In this document: positions 1-4,564 of the stretch, in pieces
Numbering within the stretch: position 1 is the stretch's first letter
Layout of the letters: every line of letters begins with the position of its first letter
Source of the DNA: an uncultured Campylobacter sp.
GTDB lineage: Bacteria; Campylobacterota; Campylobacteria; Campylobacterales; Campylobacteraceae
DNA length: 17,839 nucleotides
NCBI RefSeq assembly: GCF_938045595.1
Contig: NZ_CALIBB010000059.1
Location: 1-17,839, forward strand
Direction: 5' to 3'
Translations under genes and position numbers: made by a program
Notes under the pieces: generated by a model
The model's database searches: none
What the model saw: only the letters and a program-made list of their open reading frames with translations
Told to the model about the DNA's origin: nothing

Positions 1-810
1 GACACACGCGTCTAGTACCCGCTTATCGGCGCTACTTGCCAAAGCGCTAATTTCGTCAAATTTAGCCGCACGCACGTCCAGCGTCGGCCTATCGGCGCGC
101 ACGGTCTGACCGCCCACGCCCACGTAGTCGCACACGCCGCGCAGCTCGTGCACGAACGCGCGCTGCTTCTCGCTGCCGATCCGCCCATGCACCGCGCCGT
201 TTAGCGTGGCGTTGATTTTGATGAAGCAAAAGCCGCCCTCGCGCGCCAGATAAAACGGCTCCGCAAGCTCCGTCGCCGCGGCACGGCAAACGTCAAATTT
301 CACCTCTATGCCCCTGCGGCGTAAAATTTCCGCGCCGCCCGCAGCCTGCGCGTTCGTATCGCGCGCGCCGATTACCACGCGCGATAGCCCGAGCTGTGCC
401 AAAAGCTCGGCGCAAGACGGGGTCTTGCCGCGGTGTGCGCAGGGCTCGAGCGTGACGTAGGCGCAAGCGCCGCGCAAAAGCCCGCCGTGGCGGTTTAAGA
501 TAAAATCATAGGTGAAGCTCGGCTGCAAAAGCGCGCTTTTTAGGGCTTCTAGGTTTTGAAATTTAACGCCGAATTTGCGGGCGTATTCGCAAGCGAAATC
601 CTGCGCGAAATTTGCGTCCAGATCGCACAGCGCGGCGAAAACGGCGTTTGCCTCGGCATGCAAAAAGCCCGCCTTTTTGTGTGCGCCTATGCCAAGAACC
701 CTGCCGCTCTTATCCAGAAGCACGCAGCCCACGGCGGGGTTGGGTAGCGTCAGAGCCTGATAGCGCCACGCAGCCCGCAGCGCCAAATCCATGTAAAATT
801 CGTCGTTCAT
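1..810 (-). CDS. ribD: RibD, riboflavin biosynthesis deaminase/reductase (C-terminal part beyond the left edge)
   Basis: The protein starts at ATG 810-808 (MNDEFYMDLALRAAW) and stays open for 270 codons to base 1, so the C-terminus lies outside the window. The N-terminal half is a CMP/dCMP-type zinc deaminase: PNPAVGC at residues 23-29, HAE at 51-53 (zinc ligand and catalytic Glu), and a PC-x8-C element with zinc cysteines 124 and 133. After about residue 180 the reductase domain begins (FIKINATLNGAV, later RADRPTLDVR). The enzyme family carries out the second and third steps of riboflavin synthesis from GTP: deamination, then NADPH-dependent reduction of the ribosyl pyrimidine. The gap between HAE and PCxH is about 70 residues, roughly 45 more than in E. 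coli RibD as I recall it. A weak GGA lies about 8 bases upstream of the ATG. It is separated by 0.5 kb from the divergent small membrane gene. No FMN riboswitch was seen upstream. Confidence 0.93.
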   Translation of the reverse strand, partial: MNDEFYMDLALRAAWRYQALTLPNPAVGCVLLDKSGRVLGIGAHKKAGFLHAEANAVFAALCDLDANFAQDFACEYARKFGVKFQNLEALKSALLQPSFTYDFILNRHGGLLRGACAYVTLEPCAHRGKTPSCAELLAQLGLSRVVIGARDTNAQAAGGAEILRRRGIEVKFDVCRAAATELAEPFYLAREGGFCFIKINATLNGAVHGRIGSEKQRAFVHELRGVCDYVGVGGQTVRADRPTLDVRAAKFDEISALASSADKRVLDACV

Positions 811-1307
811 ACAAAATCCAAAATTTAAATTGTCCCGCTTCGCCGCGATTGCTTAGCAAAATTACGGCAGAGCGGAGAACTCGCCTACTCCCAGCAAATC
901 GCGCCTCGGGCGCAAACCGGCTAGCCCACCTGCGCTCATCCTTGCTGTACTGGATAGCGCCGGCTCGCACTTAGCCCACTTGCAAGAGCCAAGCTTGCTT
1001 TAAACGCCAAATTTATCGGAGCTTACAAGTCGCGCGCCGTATGTGCCTGAGAGAAATTCCGCGTAGATACGAAACTGCGAAATCTTACCACAGGTTTTAG
1101 AATTTTATCCTAAATCGCAAATTTTGTGGCGTCCGTTTCGCGCGCGAACGGCACAAAATTTTACGCTTATCGTGCAAAAGAGCGTCTGCCAATAGCGCGG
1201 AGAGGCCGGCTTTGCGAAGTAAAATTTTAATAGGCGCCATGGCAAAATCGCAATCGAGCGTGAATATACGGCCCCAAAAGGCGCGGCTTAATTTCAGCTC
1301 AAATTCA
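811..1307. other. Intergenic spacer between ribD and the small membrane gene; no gene seen
   Basis: This is the space between two divergent genes. No open frame here has a family signature or a good ribosome binding site. It contains scattered AAATTT-type words and a weak direct repeat: TAGCCCAC occurs at 922-929 and again at 972-979, with looser similarity around both. A TGCCTGAGAG word at 1044-1053, whose complement resembles the 3' half of glycine riboswitches, lacks the rest of that fold. The promoter of ribD should lie at the left end, but I cannot point to a convincing -10 element. Confidence 0.6.
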
Positions 1308-1316
1308 GGGGGGGGG
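1308..1316 (+). repeat. Poly-G tract, nine G residues, directly before a -10 element
   Basis: An uninterrupted run of nine G residues ends one base before TAGAAT and 32 bases before the ATG of the small membrane gene. It is the only mononucleotide G or C run of this length I noticed in the window. In Campylobacter, poly-G/C tracts of eight or more bases are known to vary in length by slipped-strand mispairing and to cause phase variation. Here the tract lies outside any coding frame, in the presumed promoter spacer, so a length change would alter promoter geometry rather than reading frame. Variability itself is inferred. Confidence 0.8.
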
Positions 1317-1330
1317 TAGAATTACATAAT
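1317..1330 (+). promoter_or_regulatory. Putative promoter -10 region of the small membrane gene
   Basis: Two overlapping candidates are present: TAGAAT at 1317-1322 and CATAAT at 1325-1330. Either would start transcription about 12-20 bases upstream of the ATG at 1349. Campylobacter housekeeping promoters commonly lack a clear -35 box, and none is seen here; the G9 run occupies the bases just upstream. An AAGGA ribosome binding site at 1339-1343 follows, 5 bases before the start codon. Confidence 0.45.
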
Positions 1331-1348
1331 TTTTTTCAAAGGATTAAA

Positions 1349-1603
1349 ATGTCTGAACAACCGACCGTTCAACCCCAATCAAACGTGCTTGGGATACTCT
1401 CCATAGTCTTTGCGATTTTAGGGATCTTTTTTCTAGGGATCGTCTTTGTTCCGCTTGCGTTTTTGTGCGCGATCGCCGCGACCTATCAAGCCGTCAAAAA
1501 GCAAGCCTCGCTCGTAATAGCGATATTAGCGTGGATCCTTACGATCGTGGGGCTCATGACCTCGCCCGTGCTGCTAGCCACAATCGGCATCTCCGCTTCG
1601 TAG
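1349..1603 (+). CDS. Small hydrophobic membrane protein, function unknown
   Basis: The protein is 84 residues, beginning ATG 1349 with AAGGA 5 bases upstream. A short polar N-terminus (MSEQPTVQPQSN) precedes a long hydrophobic stretch at about residues 13-46 (one long or two short membrane segments). A basic turn follows (KKQ, about 50-52), then a second hydrophobic stretch at about 53-82. It has no signal peptidase site, no cysteine pair and no catalytic motif. The layout resembles small two- or three-helix inner-membrane proteins such as the DUF4190 type, but I do not recognise the family with certainty. The gene stands alone on the plus strand between ribD and the rimP unit. Because of the G9 run at its promoter its expression may switch on and off (inference). 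A short hairpin follows the stop codon. Confidence 0.72.
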   Translation: MSEQPTVQPQSNVLGILSIVFAILGIFFLGIVFVPLAFLCAIAATYQAVKKQASLVIAILAWILTIVGLMTSPVLLATIGISAS

Positions 1604-1613
1604 CCGCAAATAT

Positions 1614-1640
1614 CCGCGCCGCTTGGCGGAATTTTAATTA
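1614..1640 (+). terminator. Weak terminator-like hairpin after the small membrane gene
   Basis: A short GC stem (CGCC/GGCG around a GCTT loop, 1617-1628) lies about 13 bases after the TAG stop and is followed by an AT-rich AATTTTAATT. The stem is only 4-5 base pairs, so this is a tentative call. Confidence 0.3.
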
Positions 1641-1912
1641 TCTGATGGACGGCGCGCGAACCTCCGCCCGCAGAGTTTTAAAATGTAAATTTTATGGGCG
1701 GAATTCCAGCGTGGAATTTTATCGCTAAAGCGGGACTGGCGAAATTCTATAAAACGTTTTATTGATGAAATTTTGAAATTAAGTCGTGCTTGCAGATGCA
1801 ATTCACAATGCAGACGCCATAAACTCGCAGGCGCAATATTCTGGTGCGGACGGTAAAATCTAAATTTATGGCAAGGCGTAAAATTTAAAATTCTGCTTTG
1901 CAGCAAAAGGTT
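1631..1912. other. Gene-free AT-word-rich spacer, left part
   Basis: No gene is recognised; open frames on both strands are short, have no binding sites and cross repeated AT words. RAATTY words (GAATTC, AAATTT, GAATTT, AAATTC) occur every few dozen bases. One segment near 1739-1752 (CGAAATTC then TATAAAAC) resembles the core of the repeat family that begins at 1913, so the array may extend in decayed form into this stretch. Confidence 0.5.
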
Positions 1913-2224
1913 TGAAATTTTACCGCGTCAAAACAGCGCGTAAATTTTAAATTTAGTCGCTTTCGGGCGCGACGCGAAATTCCAAAACAACGCGCAATCG
2001 TCACGCAAAACTTATCTTTTAGCGGTGCAGTGTGAAATTTCAAAACAGCACGCGCGGCATGGAAATTAAAAATTTGCGCAGCAGCAATCGCCGCGAAGCT
2101 TGCTTTTTAGCGATACGATCTGAAATTTCAAAGCGCCGCCCGGCGGCGTGAAAAATTACTTTTTATCGGCGCGATTTGAAATTTCAAAACAGGCGAGCGG
2201 CATCGGAATTTTAAAATTTTGCGC
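1913..2224 (+). repeat. Degenerate repeat array with a TGAAATTTCA palindromic core
   Basis: Five related copies can be aligned on a TGAAATTTCA-like core at 1913, 1975, 2033, 2121 and 2177, so the intervals are 62, 58, 88 and 56 bases. The core is a perfect 10-base palindrome in the last three copies. Copies share flanks: a TTAGCG- or TTATCG-type word about 12-16 bases before the core, AAAACAGC or a variant just after it, and in the second and fifth copies a GCGGCATNGGAA word about 12 bases further on. The copies are too diverged for a CRISPR array, have no constant spacer length, and do not encode a repeated peptide with a plausible start. The boundaries are approximate. Confidence 0.55.
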
Positions 2225-2638
2225 CGAGCACCGCAAGAGATCAAAAGCGACCGACAGCGGCAAATTTTAAAAAATCCAAATTTAACATGCTTCGCGTGCC
2301 CATGCGACGCAACAAGGCGTGCTGCGGGCACGTCCGCGCGAAAGGCTAATATTTATCGAATTTCACTCCGCCCGTAGCCGCACATTCGTACCGATGCCGA
2401 CAATCGCAAACCTAAGCCGCAAAAAGCTTAGCGAAACGGCGTTTCGCCGCGGTACGCATGCGATCAATTGCAACGCGAAAATGCTTTCGTGCGATACGAT
2501 CAAGCTCAATGCGAAAGACTTGCGCGCAGCATGTGTTTTTTGAAAGCCACACCGAATATCGCGCGCTAAATTAAAAAGCGAGGCGAGATGCCGCGAGCCG
2601 TACATCGCTCGCGATAGACGCAATAATTAAAAGCGCGC
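2225..2638. other. Gene-free spacer between the repeat array and the rimP terminator
   Basis: Open frames up to 86 codons exist on both strands but none has a ribosome binding site or a recognisable family. Base composition is GC-richer than in the repeat array and RAATTY words are sparse after 2360. It could contain a decayed gene, but I could not identify one. Confidence 0.45.
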
Positions 2639-2670
2639 AAAAAGCAAGGCAAATCCAAATTAGCCTCGCC
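2639..2670 (-). terminator. Rho-independent terminator of the rbfA-rimP unit
   Basis: Read on the minus strand, GCGAGGC, a 12-base loop and GCCTTGC form a 7-8 base-pair stem (one G-U pair), followed directly by five T residues (plus-strand A run 2639-2643). It lies about 85 bases downstream of the rimP stop codon. This is the clearest intrinsic terminator in the window. Confidence 0.75.
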
Positions 2671-2752
2671 GCTTTAGCTTAAAATTTAAGTCTACGCTTC
2701 TCAAACACCATACCCCAAAGCCCTACATGCAAAATTTTAAAAATACGCGCCG

Positions 2753-3172
2753 CTACCACTGCACGTAGGTTCGCGCCTTTTTGATCTCGTCAAGTCGCAC
2801 GCTTACCTCGCCGCCGTCCGTGCGCAGCCTAAGCACGCCGCCTTCGCAGTCTAGCACCTCGCCGCTTAGCTTCTGCCCGTCCGTGCAGCTTAGGCGCACC
2901 AGCTCGCCCACAGAGTTTGCGAAATGCTGCGGCTTGCTTAGCTTGCGCTCAAGCCCGGGCGAGCCGACCTCCAGCGTCCATTCGCCCTCAAGCGGCGGCT
3001 CCACGTCGAAAATCGGCGAAAGCAGCCGCGATAGCCGCTCGCAGTCGTCTAGGCCCACGCCGCCCGCTTTCGTGATACTGATGCGATAGATCGTTTTGCC
3101 GTTTTCGCTCACCGTCTCCACGTCGTAAAGCTGCACGCCGCACTCGCGCGCAAAAGCCTCTAAATCAACCAT
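2753..3172 (-). CDS. rimP: RimP, ribosome maturation factor for the 30S subunit
   Basis: The 139-residue protein starts at ATG 3172-3170 and ends with TAG 2755-2753. The family hallmark EVGSPGLERKL sits near residues 67-77, in the conserved core of the N-terminal domain. The C-terminal part (from about residue 85, VGELVRLSC, GEVLDCEGGVLRL) fits the small SH3-like domain. RimP acts in late assembly of the 30S subunit. The start codon lies inside the end of rbfA (8-base overlap), with GGAGG about 12 bases upstream, so translation is probably coupled to rbfA. Codon choice is strikingly GC-rich at third positions compared with genes further right. Length and gene order match the Campylobacter homologue as I recall it. 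Confidence 0.92.
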   Translation of the reverse strand: MVDLEAFARECGVQLYDVETVSENGKTIYRISITKAGGVGLDDCERLSRLLSPIFDVEPPLEGEWTLEVGSPGLERKLSKPQHFANSVGELVRLSCTDGQKLSGEVLDCEGGVLRLRTDGGEVSVRLDEIKKARTYVQW

Positions 3173-3530
3173 TTTTGCGCAGCTCCTCCTCTATTTTGTC
3201 AAAAAGATCGTCCATTTTGTTTTGATACTCCAAGCGGTCGTCAAATTTGAAGTGAAACGCGGGGCAGCGGTACCAGCCCTCCGCCTCGGCGCAGAAGTTT
3301 TGCAAATATCTCGCCACGCGGCCGAGCTTTTCGAGCACGAATTCCTGCTCGCGCTCGTCGAAGGCGTTTTTATCCAGATACACAAACGCGTCGTAGCGCC
3401 CGCGCTTGCACTCCACGTCGGTGACGCACAGCCCGCGCAAAAGCTCGTCCTCAAGGCTCGCGAGCGCTTCGGGGATGAGCTGCTTTAGCACGCTTTGCGT
3501 GCGCAGTCTTCTGAGTTCGGTCGGATTCAT
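3165..3530 (-). CDS. rbfA: RbfA, 30S ribosome-binding factor
   Basis: The 121-residue protein (MNPTELRRLRTQSVLKQLIP) has the size and KH-like fold pattern of RbfA: an N-terminal helix that sets up a homodimer-like basic face, a central strand region (VTDVECKRGRYDAFVYLD) and a C-terminal helix ending in LFDKIEEELRKNG. RbfA binds immature 30S near the 5' end of 16S rRNA and helps maturation, including in the cold. ATG 3530-3528 is supported by GAGGT about 5 bases upstream, and a perfect TATAAT lies about 30 bases upstream. It overlaps rimP by 8 bases. It normally directly follows infB; here 1,034 bases intervene, so the pair has become its own transcription unit. Confidence 0.9.
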   Translation of the reverse strand: MNPTELRRLRTQSVLKQLIPEALASLEDELLRGLCVTDVECKRGRYDAFVYLDKNAFDEREQEFVLEKLGRVARYLQNFCAEAEGWYRCPAFHFKFDDRLEYQNKMDDLFDKIEEELRKNG

Positions 3531-3559
3531 CTTTACCTCGCTATCTTAAATCGCCGCAG

Positions 3560-3565
3560 ATTATA
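3560..3565 (-). promoter_or_regulatory. Promoter -10 element (TATAAT) of rbfA-rimP
   Basis: A perfect TATAAT on the minus strand would place the transcription start near 3553 and give a leader of about 22 bases before the rbfA ATG at 3530, with the GAGGT binding site inside it. No -35 box is evident, as is usual for Campylobacter. A second, weaker TAAGAT lies between it and the gene. Confidence 0.6.
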
Positions 3566-3573
3566 CGGCGATG

Positions 3574-3715
3574 GAATTTTATTTTACGTCTTGCGATGAC
3601 GGAATTTTATTGCTTTGTCGCAGCGGAGCGTCCGTCTCGCGGCGGCATAGAATTCTATCTCGCGTCCGTCTCACGACGGCACAGAATTTTATCTCGCTTC
3701 GGCATGGCGAAATAT
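3574..3715. repeat. Short tandem repeats, including two 36-base copies 34 bases apart
   Basis: Two 36-base copies at 3628-3663 and 3662-3697 agree at 32 of 36 positions, and all four differences are transitions. Each copy begins GCGTCCGTCTC and ends with GAATTYTATCTCGC. Shorter, more decayed relatives surround them: GGAATTTTAT at 3573 and 3600, and a CGGCATGGCGAAATAT element at 3700-3715. The stretch lies immediately upstream of the rbfA promoter. Plus-strand open frames crossing it encode a repeated RRHRILSR peptide, but they lack a convincing ribosome binding site and probably reflect the DNA repeat. Confidence 0.65.
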
Positions 3716-4546
3716 CCGTATTGCGGCGACGCGGTCTGTTTAAATTTGACACGGCTTGCGATGCGCCGGAGCGTACATTTAAATTCTGAGCGGTTTGCTG
3801 CGCGCAGGTATTGCAAGCGACGCCGCGCTTTTTAGAATTTCGCTTTTAAATTTTAAAAAGCGAGCTCGACTTTGAAATTTTGCTTTTAAATTCTAGCCCG
3901 CCCGCTTTTGCGCTTAAATTTTAAACGCAGATCGCGCAAGAATTTCATGGCTTACGTACAGAATCTCATCGCATAGCCGCACCGCTACCGCAAAAATATT
4001 TCCACGTAAGGCGCAGTTCTATTCTACGCCGTATTCTGCTCGCCACGGCACGCTATATCACCACCGCGCTGTCCGTTCGGCGCCCGCTACAGAGCCTCGC
4101 GCCGTTGCGGCTTTATTTTGCGCTACCTGCGCCGCGCTATTCTCCGCGTCGCTGTTTTGCCGCACTGCGCCGATTTAGAATTTATCTTAAATTTTAAAAA
4201 CGCTTCGATGCTGCGCGAAATCTAAATTTTACCGCCTTTAAATTTCAACTTTGCGATTAAATTTAAAATTTAAGTCGCGCGGAAAATTCGCAACCTGCAA
4301 GCGGCATAAAATAAAATTTGATCGCAAAGACGCACTGCAAGAAAAGTCTAAACATTAAAATTTCAAAACTAGCGCTACGCGACAAAGCCTCGCGCAGAAA
4401 CCGACAAAATTTAAAGCCTTGCTCGCGCATTCCGCCGCTAAATTTAAAAGACGAAATTTCACGCCCAAATTTTACGAGCATAAAATTTAAAAGCGCGATC
4501 GAGGCTTAAATTTAGCCGCAAGCTGCGCAAACGAAGTCAATGCCCG
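3716..4546. other. Gene-free spacer between infB and rbfA, very rich in RAATTY words
   Basis: No gene is recognised. Counting by eye over the whole gap (3541-4560) gives 28 RAATTY words. The usual context is AAATTTTAAA or GAAATTTCA. They are absent from a GC-richer central block at about 3960-4170, where a minus-strand frame rich in Ala and Gln stays open for about 36 codons but has no start or family signature. That block could be a remnant of a decayed gene, but nothing proves it. The minus-strand frame at 4263-4481 is Lys/Phe-rich because of the AAATTT words and is unlikely to be real. Confidence 0.5.
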
Positions 4547-4560
4547 CGCGGAATTCCGCG
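4547..4560 (-). terminator. Perfect CGCGGAATTCCGCG palindrome just after infB
   Basis: A 14-base perfect palindrome can fold as a 5-base-pair GC stem with an AATT loop, and lies 4 bases after the infB stop. An outer TGC/GCA pairing can extend it. No T run follows on the minus strand, so it would be an imperfect or factor-assisted terminator, or simply a stabilising 3' hairpin. It also contains one RAATTY site. Confidence 0.35.
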
Positions 4561-4564
4561 AGCA

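Noticed and set aside
710..970. Minus-strand 86-codon open frame and plus-strand 120-codon frame overlapping the start of ribD
   Set aside because: They run across the 5' end of ribD and its spacer, have no ribosome binding site or family signature, and look like GC-rich shadow frames.
1030..1110. Riboswitch-like words: TGCCTGAGAG (complement CTCTCAGGCA, as in the glycine riboswitch 3' half) or a possible TPP-type CTGAGA
   Set aside because: The other conserved half of either fold (the CCGAAGG-type segment, or the GGGGTGC/ACCC/GAACCTGA set) is missing, and no glycine or thiamine gene follows on either strand.
1913..2224. CRISPR array
   Set aside because: Repeats are diverged, intervals are irregular, and no cas gene is present; the pattern fits eroded palindromic repeats.
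3571..3835. Plus-strand frames of 72 and 79 codons encoding RRHRILSR-type repeats
   Set aside because: The peptide repeat follows from the underlying DNA tandem repeat; there is no binding site and the two frames overlap each other.
4263..4509. Open frames on both strands rich in Lys and Phe (72 and 63 codons)
   Set aside because: The Lys-Phe richness is the translation of AAATTT words, and neither frame has a ribosome binding site.
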